Translations under genes and position numbers: made by a program
In this document: positions 51,411 through 60,372 of the stretch, piece after piece
Position numbering within the stretch: position 1 is the stretch's first letter
Layout of the letters: the number at the start of each line of letters is the position of its first letter
DNA from: Streptomyces sp. Tu 3180
Lineage (GTDB): Bacteria; Actinomycetota; Actinomycetes; Streptomycetales; Streptomycetaceae
DNA: 64,000 bases
Assembly: GCF_009852415.1 (NCBI RefSeq)
Contig: NZ_WOXS01000002.1
Coordinates: 1,178,001 to 1,242,000 of the forward strand
Direction of reading: 5' to 3'
Notes under the pieces: generated by a model
What the model was told of the DNA's origin: nothing
The model's database searches: none
Seen by the model: the letters and a program-made list of their open reading frames with translations, nothing else

Positions 51411-51448
51411 CCTCTCTCCCCCGTCGCCCCGTGCCGAGGAGGCCTTCG

Positions 51449-52033
51449 TTGCACGCCATGCAGTACGAACTCACCCTGCCCGCCGACTACGACATGGGCA
51501 TCGTCCGGGACCGCGTGGCCCGGCGCGGGCATCTGCTCGACGCCTGGGAGGGGCTCGGCGTCAAGGCGTACCTGGTGCGCGAGCGCGGGGTGCACGGTTC
51601 GCCGGTCAACCAGTACGCGCCGTTCTACCTGTGGAACACGGTGGAGGGCGCGAACGGCTTCCTCTGGGGCGGCGGTCTCCAGGGGATCGCCGACGACTTC
51701 GGGCGCCCCCGGGTGCGGTGGTGGACGGGCCTGGCGTACGAGGAGGGGACCGCCGCGGGTGCCGCGCCGGTCGTCGCCGTACGGCGGCGGCGCCCCGTGC
51801 CGGACGGGGTGAGGCTCGGCGAGGTGGCCGAGGAGGCGGTCCGGGAGTGCGGGCGGCTGGCCGGCGAGGACGGTGCGGTGCTCGCCGCGGCGGCCGTGGA
51901 CACCGGCGCCTGGGAGCTGGTCCACTTCTCGCTCTGGGGGCACGACGCGCCCGGGGCGGACGGCGAGGTCTTCCGGGTGCTGCACCTGTCGGCGCCGGAG
52001 CGGGACCGGCTGCCCCGGGGACGCCGGTGGTGA
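51449..52033 (+). CDS. DUF4865 family protein
   Basis: 194 residues from TTG 51449, chosen because GAGGAGG lies 6 bases upstream and the product then begins with the family-typical HAMQYELTLPADYDMGIVRDRV; ATG 51458 is the alternative. The sequence NQYAPFYLWNTVEGANGFLWGGGLQGIADDFGRP resembles dimeric ferredoxin-like oxygenase folds. Such proteins often sit behind a TetR gene, as here. Function unknown; a small-molecule monooxygenase is possible. Confidence 0.82.
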   Translation: MHAMQYELTLPADYDMGIVRDRVARRGHLLDAWEGLGVKAYLVRERGVHGSPVNQYAPFYLWNTVEGANGFLWGGGLQGIADDFGRPRVRWWTGLAYEEGTAAGAAPVVAVRRRRPVPDGVRLGEVAEEAVRECGRLAGEDGAVLAAAAVDTGAWELVHFSLWGHDAPGADGEVFRVLHLSAPERDRLPRGRRW

Positions 52034-52038
52034 GCGCG

Positions 52039-52082
52039 GTCCGCGCCGTGCCGGGCGGGGCACCGCCCGGCACGGCGCGGAC
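52039..52082 (+). terminator. Strong terminator after the DUF4865 gene
   Basis: 20-base arms at 52039-52058 and 52063-52082 are perfectly complementary (GTCCGCGCCG at the base of the stem) around a 4-base loop. It begins 5 bases past the stop codon. Confidence 0.8.
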
Positions 52083-52238
52083 GGGACCGGCGGCGGTCCC
52101 GGGACGGCGCACCTGCCGGGCCGGCCGCGGTCCCGGCTCGCGCACGCCGTCGGCGCGGACGCCGCGGGGCGCGTCCGCGACGCCGGTCCCCGCCGGTTCG
52201 CCGTGGACCGGCGTCGCGCCCCGGCCGGGTGCCGGCGC

Positions 52239-52658
52239 TCAGGTGGCCGCCTGATCGCTGTCCCGCAGCGCGCCCCAGCCGTGCCAGCGCTCCACCTCGA
52301 TCCAGGCGCTGACCCGGGCGCGCTCCCGGTCCGGGTAGGCGTCGCCGGTGTAGTGCCGGGCGAGGCGGTCGATGTCGGTCAGGCCCTCGTCGTCGCGCAT
52401 CTCGACGACGCGGCCGATCAGGGTGACGTGGGTGTACCAGTCGTCGGCCAGGACGGTGAGGGTGACGCGCGGGTCGCGGCGCAGGTGCTTCAGGCGCACC
52501 CGTCCCTCGTCGAGGCTGATCAGCGCGCGGCCGTCCTCCCACAGGTACCAGGTGGGGGTGGAGACGGGCGCGCCGTCGGAGCGGAGCGTGGCCATGACGC
52601 AGGGGTGGGGGCCGCGCAGCAGGGCGTCGGCCTCGGGGGGCAGCGGGGGCTTGGACAC
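52239..52658 (-). CDS. PNPOx-like / F420-type flavin-fold protein
   Basis: 139 residues from a GTG with GGAGGAG upstream. The sequence HPCVMATLRSDGAPVSTPTWYLWEDGRALISLDEGRVRLKHLRRDPRVTLTVLADDWYTHVTLIGRVVEM is the split beta-barrel core of pyridoxamine-phosphate-oxidase-like proteins, which in actinobacteria often use F420 or heme. Substrate unknown. It is probably co-transcribed with the reductase upstream. Confidence 0.85.
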   Translation of the reverse strand: MSKPPLPPEADALLRGPHPCVMATLRSDGAPVSTPTWYLWEDGRALISLDEGRVRLKHLRRDPRVTLTVLADDWYTHVTLIGRVVEMRDDEGLTDIDRLARHYTGDAYPDRERARVSAWIEVERWHGWGALRDSDQAAT

Positions 52659-52711
52659 GACGGTCTCCTCCGGGGGGTTCGCGTAGGGTCCCGCACGCTT
52701 CGTACGGGGGC

Positions 52712-53599
52712 TCAGGTGGCGGGTTCGTCGAAGCTGGCGTAGTAGGCGGCGGCCATGTCCTCGTCGCCGTGGCCCCGGGCGGCGGCCCGCTCCAGGCGTT
52801 CGGCGCTCGCGGCGGCCACGTCCAGGCGGACGCCGTGCCGTTCGCCCGCCCGCACGATCAGACGGGCGTCCTTGGCGGCGGTGGTCACGGCGAACTGGGC
52901 CGGGGACAGCCGTCCGTCGAGGATCAGGCCGGCCTTGGCGTGCAGGTAGCCCATGTCGAGCGGACCGCCCGCGATGAGGTCGAAGAAACCGTCCGGTGCG
53001 ACGTCGAGTGCCCGGGCGAGGGCGAGGGTCTCGCCCGCGGCGGCGGTGGCCGCCAGCACCCAGCTGTTGGCGACCAGCTTCAGCCGGGTCGCGCTGCCCG
53101 CCGCCCCGTCCTCCCCGGTCCACACGGTGCGCGCGCCGACCGCGTCGAACACCGGCGTCACCTTGTCCCGGCCCTCGGCGGGGCCGGCGGCGAGCACGGT
53201 CAGCTGTCCCGCCTCGGCGGGCTGCCGGGTGCCCAGGACGGGGGCGTCGTAGAAGTGCAGGCCGTGTTCGCGGGCGAAGCCGGCCAGTTCGGCGACGCCC
53301 TCGATCCCCGCGGTCGTGGACTGGGCCCAGGCCGTTCCCCGGCGCAGGGCGGGAGCGGCCTGACGCATCGTCTCCAGCGTGGCGGGACCGTCGTACAGCA
53401 TGGTCAGCACGACGTCGGCGGACTCGACCGCCTCGGCGGGGGTGCCGGCGACGTGCGCGCCGTCGGCGGCGAGCGGTTCGGCCTTGGCCCGGGTGCGGTT
53501 CCAGGCGCGGACGGCGTGCCCGGCGCGGACGAGGTTGCGGGCCATCGCCGCGCCCATGATGCCGGTGCCCAGGACGCTCACGGTGAGCTTGTCGGTCAT
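52712..53599 (-). CDS. NAD(P)-dependent beta-hydroxyacid dehydrogenase-like protein
   Basis: 295 residues. The N-terminal Rossmann motif is VLGTGIMGAAMARNLVRAGHAVRAWNRT, followed by DVVLTMLYDGPAT and, in the helical domain, the catalytic Lys of RLKLVANSWVLAATAAAGETLAL. This is the 3-hydroxyisobutyrate/6-phosphogluconate dehydrogenase superfamily, including imine-reductase-like forms. Substrate not assignable. Confidence 0.85.
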   Translation of the reverse strand: MTDKLTVSVLGTGIMGAAMARNLVRAGHAVRAWNRTRAKAEPLAADGAHVAGTPAEAVESADVVLTMLYDGPATLETMRQAAPALRRGTAWAQSTTAGIEGVAELAGFAREHGLHFYDAPVLGTRQPAEAGQLTVLAAGPAEGRDKVTPVFDAVGARTVWTGEDGAAGSATRLKLVANSWVLAATAAAGETLALARALDVAPDGFFDLIAGGPLDMGYLHAKAGLILDGRLSPAQFAVTTAAKDARLIVRAGERHGVRLDVAAASAERLERAAARGHGDEDMAAAYYASFDEPAT

Positions 53600-53713
53600 G
53601 ACGTGCGCTTTCCTTCTGTCGGGCCGTCTTCTGCGATCGGTGCTCGTCGATCATTGTGCGCGGTCCGGTCCCGCACGGGTTTGGACCACGCGGGTCCGGT
53701 GCCCGCCGATCCG

Positions 53714-54952
53714 CTACACCGGCGCCGCCAGCGGGTCGTCCAGCACCGGCTGCCAGGCCAGTTCGGCGGCGCCGACCAGGCTGTTGTGGTCCAGGGTGCA
53801 GGGGAGGATCGGGACCCCGCCGCTGCGGCCCCACAGGCTGCGGTCGGCGACGACGGCGCGGAGCCGGTCGGGGTCGGCCTCCAGGAGGGTGCGGTGCAGG
53901 CCGCCGAGGATGATCCGGTCGGGGTTGAGGATGTTGACCAGGCCGGCCAGGCCGAGGCCGAGGCGGTCGATGAGGGTCTCGGTGGCCGTGCGCACGGCCG
54001 GGTCGCCGTACTGCCCGCGGATCAGGTCGTCGGCCTGCTTCAGCAGGGACATCTCGGGGCCCGGTGCGCGTCCCGCCGCGGTGAGGAGGGCCAGCGGGTC
54101 CGCCTCCACGTCCAGGCAGCCGCGGCTGCCGCAGTGGCAGGGGCGGCCCTCGGGGTTGACGGCGAGGTGGCCGACCTCCAGGGCGAGACCCGAACTGCCC
54201 GAGTGCAGGCGGCCGTCGAGCACCAGCGCACCGCCCACGCCCCGGTGGCCGGTGGCCACGCACAGCAGGTCGCGGGAGCCGCGCCCGGCCCCGTGCCGGT
54301 GCTCGGCCAGGGCGGCGAGGTTGACGTCGTTGGCCGCGAAGGCGGGTCCGGGCAGGCCGGCCGCCCGTACCTGCTCGGCGAAGATCTCCCGCACCGGCGC
54401 GCCCGCGGGCCAGGCCAGGTGCAGCGGGTTGAGCGCCAGCCCCTCCGGTTCGGCCACCGCCGACGGCACCGCGAGGCCGGCGCCCACGCACCGCCGTCCG
54501 GTCTCCCGCAGCAGTTCCGCGCCGGCCGCGACGACGGAGCCCAGCACCTTCGCCGGGTCGGCGTCGACCACCTCGCAGCCGGGCGTCGTGGCGACGATGC
54601 GGCCGCCGAGCCCGACCAGGGCGGCCCGGAAGCCGTCGGCGTGGACCTGCGCGGCGAGGGCCACGGGCCCGTCCTCGGCGACCGAGAGGCGGTGCGAGGG
54701 GCGCCCCTGCGAACCGGCCGCCGCACCCGGCCGGGCGTCCACCCGGATCAGCCCGAGCGCCTCCAGCTCCGCGGCGACCGCACCGGCCGTGGCCCGGGTC
54801 ACCCCGAGCTCGGCGGTGAGCACCGCGCGGGTCGGCGCGCGTCCGGTGTGCACGAGCTCCAGCGCGGGGCCGAGCGCACCGCGTCCCCGGTCCAGCCGCG
54901 TCCTCGAGGTGGTCCCTTCCCCCGCCGGCCGGGGGTCCGCCTTCCCGCTCAT
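53714..54952 (-). CDS. ROK-family transcriptional regulator
   Basis: 412 residues. An N-terminal winged helix (ALELVHTGRAPTRAVLTAELGVTRATAGAVAAELEALGLI) is joined to a ROK kinase-like domain with the zinc-binding CHCGSRGCLDVEA and glucose-site motifs (EVGHLAVNPEGRP; ILNPDRIILGG). ROK regulators control sugar utilisation and sense free sugars. The target is not evident in this window. Confidence 0.87.
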   Translation of the reverse strand: MSGKADPRPAGEGTTSRTRLDRGRGALGPALELVHTGRAPTRAVLTAELGVTRATAGAVAAELEALGLIRVDARPGAAAGSQGRPSHRLSVAEDGPVALAAQVHADGFRAALVGLGGRIVATTPGCEVVDADPAKVLGSVVAAGAELLRETGRRCVGAGLAVPSAVAEPEGLALNPLHLAWPAGAPVREIFAEQVRAAGLPGPAFAANDVNLAALAEHRHGAGRGSRDLLCVATGHRGVGGALVLDGRLHSGSSGLALEVGHLAVNPEGRPCHCGSRGCLDVEADPLALLTAAGRAPGPEMSLLKQADDLIRGQYGDPAVRTATETLIDRLGLGLAGLVNILNPDRIILGGLHRTLLEADPDRLRAVVADRSLWGRSGGVPILPCTLDHNSLVGAAELAWQPVLDDPLAAPV

Positions 54953-54988
54953 GAGGGCGAGTCTCCCATGATCCGCAACCGGCGCCGA

Positions 54989-55639
54989 CTACAGGCCGCT
55001 GACCCGCAGGGTGATGTTCAGCCGTCCGGTCAGGCCCAACTCCCGCGGCGCCGTGCCCGCGTGCACCTTCGGCACCCCGTGGTACGCGAACCGGGACGGC
55101 CCGCCGAAGACGAACAGGTCGCCGCTGCGCAGCTCGACGTCCGTGTAGGGGCGGGTCCGGGTCCCGGTGTTGCCGAAGCGGAAGACGCAGGTGTCGCCGA
55201 GGCTCAACGACACCACGGGCGCGTCCGCCTTCTCGTCGCTGTCGCGGTGCATGCCCATGCGGGCGTCGCCGTCGTAGAAGTTGATCAGCGCGATGTCGTA
55301 CGCGGCGTCCCGCGCGGTCCCGGCGCCGAGCGTGTCGGCCACCGCGCGGCGGGCCAGTGCGCCGAGCCGGCCGGGGAAGGGCTTCACCGGGGCTCCGTCG
55401 CCGTCGACGACGGTGCGGGAGTAGCCGTACGGGTACCAGTGCCATCCGAGGCAGACCTGCCGGGCCGTCATGGTGCCGCCGCCGGGGGTGCGCACCGTGC
55501 GCAGTCCGGCGGGCGGCCGGGCCCACTCCCGGCAGTCGTCGAGCAGCTCGCGCTGTGCCCGGGCGTCCAGCCAGTCCGGCACGTGCACCGCGCCGGGCGC
55601 CACCTGGGCGCGGGTGCGGGGGAACAACTCGGCGTCCAT
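54989..55639 (-). CDS. alkB: AlkB-type alpha-ketoglutarate DNA repair dioxygenase
   Basis: 216 residues. The Fe(II) ligands are in MGMHRDSDEK (HxD) and the later His of FAYHGVPK; RLNITLRVSG carries the 2-oxoglutarate-binding arginines. INFYDGDARMG and DTCVFRFGN also match AlkB. It reverses N-alkyl damage on DNA bases. Divergent from the methyltransferase gene with 55 bases between. Confidence 0.9.
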   Translation of the reverse strand: MDAELFPRTRAQVAPGAVHVPDWLDARAQRELLDDCREWARPPAGLRTVRTPGGGTMTARQVCLGWHWYPYGYSRTVVDGDGAPVKPFPGRLGALARRAVADTLGAGTARDAAYDIALINFYDGDARMGMHRDSDEKADAPVVSLSLGDTCVFRFGNTGTRTRPYTDVELRSGDLFVFGGPSRFAYHGVPKVHAGTAPRELGLTGRLNITLRVSGL

Positions 55640-55694
55640 GCCCCCATCCTGCCCGACACGTCCTGAGCTGCGGCTCGGCTAGCCTGGACGCACG

Positions 55695-56840
55695 ATGAAC
55701 GACCGCATGACGACTCCGTGGGGCGCGCCGGCGCTGACCCGCTTCCCCGAGGACCCGCGCGACCGGCTGCGTGCCTGGGACGCCTCCGACGCGTATCTGC
55801 TCAGGCACCTCGCCGAGCGGGAGGTCCCGCTGTCCGGCACGGTCGTGGTCGTCGGCGACCGCTGGGGGGCGCTGGTCACGGCGCTCGCGGAGCACCGGCC
55901 GACGCAGATCACCGACTCCTGGCTCGGGCAGGAGGCGACCCGCGCCAACCTGGCCCGCAACGGTGTCGGGCCCGGCACGGTCCGGCTGCTCACCACGCAG
56001 GACCCGCCGCCGGGCCGGATCGACGTGCTGCTGGTGCGCGTGCCGAAGAGCCTGGCGCTGCTGGAGGACCAGCTGCTGCGGCTGGCGCCCGCGGTGCACG
56101 AGGGCACGGTCGTGGTCGGCACCGGCATGGTGAAGGAGATCCACACCTCGACGCTGGACCTGTTCGAGCGGATCCTCGGTCCGACCCGCACCTCGCTCGC
56201 CGAGAAGAAGGCCCGGCTGATCCTCTGCACGCCGGACCCCGCGCGGGAGCGGCCCGCCAATCCGTGGCCGCACCGCTACACCCTGCCCGACGACGTCGGC
56301 CCGGTCTCCGGCCGGACCGTCGTCAACCACGCGGGCGTCTTCTGCGCCGACCGCCTCGACATCGGCACCCGGTTCTTCCTCAAGCACCTGCCGGCCGGCC
56401 GGAGCGGCGACCGGGTGGTGGACCTGGGCTGCGGCAACGGCGTGATCGGTACGGCGGCGGCGCTGGCCGATCCGCGGGCCGAGGTGCTGTTCGTGGACGA
56501 GTCCTTCCAGGCGGTGGCGTCCGCCCAGGCCACCTACCGGGCGAACGGCGTTCCCGGGCACGCCGAGTTCCGGGTCGGCGACGGCCTGGCGGGCGTACCG
56601 GCCGGCAGCGTCGACCTGGTGCTCAACAACCCGCCCTTCCACTCCCACCAGGCGACCACCGACGCCACGGCCTGGCGCATGTTCACCGGCGCCCGGCGCA
56701 CCCTGCGCCCGGGCGGCGAGCTGTGGGTGATCGGCAACCGGCACCTGGGGTACCACGCGAAGCTGCGGCGGCTGTTCGGGAACGGCGAAGTGGTGGCGTC
56801 CGACCCGAAGTTCGTGGTGCTGAGGGCCGTGAAGCGCTAG
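55695..56840 (+). CDS. RlmG/RsmC-type rRNA guanine methyltransferase
   Basis: 381 residues. The N-terminal half is a degenerate methyltransferase-like domain (VVVVGDRWGALVTALAEHRPTQITDSWLG). The C-terminal half is catalytic, with VVDLGCGNGVIGTAAALADP (SAM binding) and the target-base motif LNNPPFH. RsmC and RlmG methylate N2 of guanine in 16S or 23S rRNA. The stop codon directly touches the MITE-like element. Confidence 0.88.
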   Translation: MNDRMTTPWGAPALTRFPEDPRDRLRAWDASDAYLLRHLAEREVPLSGTVVVVGDRWGALVTALAEHRPTQITDSWLGQEATRANLARNGVGPGTVRLLTTQDPPPGRIDVLLVRVPKSLALLEDQLLRLAPAVHEGTVVVGTGMVKEIHTSTLDLFERILGPTRTSLAEKKARLILCTPDPARERPANPWPHRYTLPDDVGPVSGRTVVNHAGVFCADRLDIGTRFFLKHLPAGRSGDRVVDLGCGNGVIGTAAALADPRAEVLFVDESFQAVASAQATYRANGVPGHAEFRVGDGLAGVPAGSVDLVLNNPPFHSHQATTDATAWRMFTGARRTLRPGGELWVIGNRHLGYHAKLRRLFGNGEVVASDPKFVVLRAVKR

Positions 56841-57024
56841 GGGGTGTCGTTTGGATCTTGCCGGGGCCGCGGGGCCCGGCACGCGCATCTGCGGCGTTGT
56901 CGTCGGTTGCCGGGGCTCCGCCCTGGCGCCCTCCTCCGCCTTGCGTCCGCACGCACCAGACCCCGCTCGGGTCGGTCCGCAAGGCACCGTTGCCCGGAGT
57001 CGGCCTGGTCCGAACGACACCCCC
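56840..57024. mobile_element. MITE-like element, 185 bp, with inverted terminal repeats
   Basis: The left end GGGGGTGTCGTTTGGATC and right end (reverse complement GGGGGTGTCGTTCGGACC) match in 16 of 18 positions. The interior has no gene and is rich in further inverted repeats. It starts on the last base of the rRNA methyltransferase stop codon. The size and ends fit a non-autonomous transposable element mobilised by an unlinked transposase. Confidence 0.65.
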
Positions 57025-57063
57025 AGGTCCTGCCCGTGTGGCCTCCCGTCGATCGTGGTGGAG

Positions 57064-57243
57064 GGGGCTGTCCACGGGGCCGTGTCGCCGTCGTACAGGG
57101 CCACCGGTGTCCGGTCGAGGTCATCTCCCCCTGCGTGTGGCTGTACCACCGCTTCCCGCTGTCGTTCCGCGAGGTCGGGGAGCTCGTGCCCGAGCTCGGG
57201 ATCGCCGTCTCCTGTGGGACGGTGCGCCGCCGGGGCGCCGCGC
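57064..57243 (+). pseudogene. Remnant of an IS6-family transposase
   Basis: AVSPSYR (57079-57099), then in a shifted frame HRCPVEVISPCVWLYHRFPL, SFREVGELVPELGIAV and TVRR. This is the conserved N-terminal region of IS6/IS26/IS240-type transposases (PSYKGYRYPVEIISHCVWLY...). The frame change fits a one-base deletion near 57100. The catalytic DDE domain is absent, because sequence of the M20 peptidase follows within 25 bases. The adjacent MITE-like element is separate and has other ends. Confidence 0.75.
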
Positions 57244-57263
57244 GGCGGAAGTGTCCGTGTCGC

Positions 57264-58661
57264 TCAGGTGCGCAGGCGGCCGGGGAGATCCTCGAGCAGG
57301 TAGGCGAGCGTTTCCGCACCATGGAGCAGTGCCTGCACTTCGGTCTTCTCGTCGGAGTCGTGCCAGTGGTCCTCGGGCAGGCCGGTGCCGTGGAACAGGA
57401 CGGTGGCACCGAGTGTCCCGGCGAGGAGGGCGGCGGGGGCTCCGCCGCCGTTGCGGATGCGCAGCGCCGGGCGTTGCAGGGTCCGGCTCATGGCGTTCTC
57501 GAGCGCGGACAGGGCCGGGTGGTCAGCGGGGGTGACGTAGGGGTCCTGGTTGGTGGTGGAGGTGGTCAGTTCGTGTTCGAAGCCGTCCCTGATCTGCTCG
57601 GCCACCCAGTGCCGCAGTTGCTTCATGACCTGCTCGGCGCTCTGGTCGGGTACCAGGCGCAGGGTGATGTCGGCGGAGGCGACCGCCGGGATGACGCCGC
57701 GGGCGGGGTCGTCGGGGTCGCCGCCGAGCAGGGTGACGACCTCGGCGGCGGGCCGGGTCCACACGCGTTCCAGGACGCTGTGCCCGGCCTCGCCCTGCAC
57801 GCTGCGGCTGCGGGTGCGCTCCAGCCACTCGTCCGTGTCGAAGACGATCGCGGCCATGCCCCGGCGTTCCTCGGCGGACGGTTCCGCGACCGTGTCGTAG
57901 AAGCCGGGCAGGGCGATCCGCTCCCGGTCGTCGTGGAGCCGGCCGGCCAGGCGGCAGATCTCGGTCAGGGGATTGGGGGCGGCCCCGGCGACGACGCCGC
58001 TGTGCACGTCCCGGCGCGGTCCGCGCACCTCCAGGTGGGCGTTGACCGAGCCGCGCACACCGGTGCAGACCGCGGCCTCCTCCAGGGACCAGAGCATGGT
58101 GTCGGAGACGACGACCACGTCGGCCGCGAGCCGGTCGGCGTGCTCGTGCACCAGGTCGGCCAGGTGCGGTGAGCGGACCTCCTCCTCTCCCTCGATCAGG
58201 TACTTGAGGGTGACCGCGGGGGCACTGCGGCCGGTGGCCTCCAGATGGGCGCGCAGGGCCCAGATGTGGGTCAGCACCTGTCCCTTGGCGTCCGAGGTGC
58301 CGCGCCCGTACATCCGTCCCTGGCGCAGGGCCGGCGCGAAGGGGGCCACCTCCTGCCACTCCTGGTCCTTGACGGCACGGACGTCGTGATGGCTGTAGAC
58401 CAGCACCGTCGGCGCGTCGGGATCCTCGGCCGGCCAGTGGGCGAACACGGCCTGCAGGCCGTCGGTGTCCCACTCCTCCACGTCGGGGAAGCCGGTCTCC
58501 AGCAGATGGGCCTGCAGCCAGCGGGCCGACCGCATCACGTCCCGCTCGTGGGCGGGGTCGGCGGACACGGACGGGATGCGGACCCAGGCCGCCAGGTCGT
58601 CCAGCAGCGTGTCGACGCGGTCGTGCAGGTAGTCGTGTACGGCGGGTTCGGGTTCCTGCAT
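57264..58661 (-). CDS. M20-family metallopeptidase (dipeptidase)
   Basis: 465 residues. Zinc ligands and catalytic residues are visible in VLVYSHHDVRAVKD, YGRGTSDAKGQVLTHI, LIEGEEEVRSPHL and VVSDTMLW; the dimerisation domain follows (VNAHLEVRGPRRDVHSGV). The late ligand is in FHGTGLPEDHWHDSDEK. This is the cytosolic dipeptidase/CNDP2-like branch. Its ATG overlaps the expected stop of HflX (TGATG), so the two are one operon. Confidence 0.88.
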   Translation of the reverse strand: MQEPEPAVHDYLHDRVDTLLDDLAAWVRIPSVSADPAHERDVMRSARWLQAHLLETGFPDVEEWDTDGLQAVFAHWPAEDPDAPTVLVYSHHDVRAVKDQEWQEVAPFAPALRQGRMYGRGTSDAKGQVLTHIWALRAHLEATGRSAPAVTLKYLIEGEEEVRSPHLADLVHEHADRLAADVVVVSDTMLWSLEEAAVCTGVRGSVNAHLEVRGPRRDVHSGVVAGAAPNPLTEICRLAGRLHDDRERIALPGFYDTVAEPSAEERRGMAAIVFDTDEWLERTRSRSVQGEAGHSVLERVWTRPAAEVVTLLGGDPDDPARGVIPAVASADITLRLVPDQSAEQVMKQLRHWVAEQIRDGFEHELTTSTTNQDPYVTPADHPALSALENAMSRTLQRPALRIRNGGGAPAALLAGTLGATVLFHGTGLPEDHWHDSDEKTEVQALLHGAETLAYLLEDLPGRLRT

Positions 58662-59880
58662 CAGGTGCTTCCTTCGGTGTCGGCGGGCGTGGCGGTCCGG
58701 GCCCGGTCCGGGGGAACAGCGCCGCCAGGCGGTCCCGCAGGGCGTCCCGGAGGTCGTCCAGTCCTTCGCCCGTGCGGGCGGACACGGGGACGGCGGCCGG
58801 GTGGATCCTTCGCAGCGTGTCCATCTGCTCGGGCGCGGCGAGGTCCGCCTTGTTCAGCACCAGCAGTTCCGGCACGTCCCGCGCGCCGATGTCCCCCAGG
58901 ACGCCGCGGACGGTGGCGATGTGCTCCGTGGCCTGCGGGGAGGAGGCGTCGACGACGTGCAGGGCCAGGTCCGCCCGCGTGACCTCCTCCAGCGTGGAGC
59001 GGAAGGCGTCGACCAGTTGGTGGGGAAGGCGGCGCACGAAACCGACGGTGTCGGTGAGGGTGTACGTCAGCCCGTCGGGGGTGCGGACCTGGCGCACGAG
59101 CGGGTCGAGGGTGGCGAACAGGACGTCGGCGACCTCGGCGTCCGCGCCCGCCAGCCGGTTCAGCAGGGCCGATTTCCCGGCATTGGTGTAACCGGTGATC
59201 GCCACGGACGGGACGCGGTCACGGGTCCGGCGCCGCCGCGTCACCTCCCGCCGGCGGGCGGTGCGCCGCACCTGCTCGCGCAGGGTCCGCATGCGCCGGC
59301 GCAGGTGGCGGCGCTGGATCTCCAGCCGCATCTCGCCGCGTCCGCGGACTCCGACACCCGCGCCGCCGGCCATCCGGCCGCCGCCGATGCGCGACATCTC
59401 GCGGCCGTGGCCGCGCAGCCGCGGCAGCTCGTAGGCGAGCTGTGCCAGCTCCACCTGCGCCTTGCCCTCAAAGCTGCGGGCGTGCTCGGCGAAGATGTCC
59501 AGGATCAGCCCGGTGCGGTCCACCACCCGCACCCCGGTGCCGTCCTCCAGGCCGCGCACCTGCGCCGGAGTCAGCTCGCCGTCGGCGATCACCACATCCG
59601 CGTGCCGGGCCCCGACCAGCTCCGCGAGCTCGCGCACCTTGCCCGAGCCGAGGTACGTCGCCGGGTCCGGACGGTCGCGCACCTGCACCATCCGGTCCGC
59701 CACACCGATGCCGTCGGTCGCGGCCAGGCGCTCCAGCTCGTCCAGGGACCCCCCTCCCGGGGGGCCGGAGCCGTCCCGGTCCGTGAGCGCGAGCAGGATC
59801 GCCCGCCACTGCCGCGGTGCCGTGTCGTCCGCGGGGGTCCTCGCTCCGGGACGCTCACCGGTCAGCCATGTGCCTGGCAT
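58661..59880 (-). CDS. hflX: GTPase HflX (C-terminal frame disturbed)
   Basis: From ATG 59880. The N-terminal domain has VADRMVQVRDRPDPATYLGSGKVRELAELV; the G domain has GYTNAGKSALLNRLAG (G1), DTVGFVRRLPHQL (G3) and VLNKADL (G4). HflX splits stalled or hibernating 70S ribosomes. As read, the frame runs on past the usual end to 57523 across the peptidase gene. One extra base in the 5-base run at 58710-58714 would give LFPPDRARTATPADTEGST and a TGA overlapping the peptidase ATG, for 406 residues. The given end assumes that correction. It is either a sequencing error or a real frameshift that adds a 380-residue nonsense tail. Confidence 0.8.
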
Positions 59881-60372
59881 GATCGTCTCCGTTCCTGCCG
59901 AGGGCCGTGCACTCCGGGCCGGGGTCCGGTGCCTCGGCGAGAAGCCGGCCCCTCCGTCCGCAGGAGGATCTCCGCACGGCCGGGAGGACGGCGGAACTCC
60001 CAGGTACCCCTCGGCGGCCGTGCATGCCTCGGCGCCGGCAGGAAATCCGTGACCGGTTGCCGCCCGTGTCCGAGGAGATCCCCTACGGCTCCGGCACGAC
60101 GGACACCGGCCCGTCGTCCACGACCGGGACCCCGGCGCCCGCTCGCCCGGCGGGAAGAGGGTCCGCCGGACACCGGGCCGGACCGACCGGGAGCACCCCT
60201 GCGGGCAGAACGGGACACTCGTGCCTGCCTCGGACGGGCGCGAGGCCGGCATGTCCTGGCCGACCGGCGCGATCCCGCACCGGCCCGGTGGACCGGGGAG
60301 CGGACCTCCTTCCCCGGCGGGCGGCGCGGCGGCCGCCCCCGCACAGCACACCCCCGTTCTCCTGTGGCGGGT
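59881..60372. other. 490-bp gap upstream of HflX without a recognisable gene
   Basis: Open frames on both strands translate to Arg/Pro/Gly-rich sequences with no domain. It must contain the HflX promoter and the 3' end of the glutamate-cysteine ligase transcript. No terminator hairpin was identified with certainty. Confidence 0.4.

Noticed and set aside
57523..58660. A real HflX-peptidase overlapping fusion of 785 residues
   Set aside because: The extension is an Arg/Pro-rich shadow of the peptidase gene; one added base restores a normal end and start/stop overlap.
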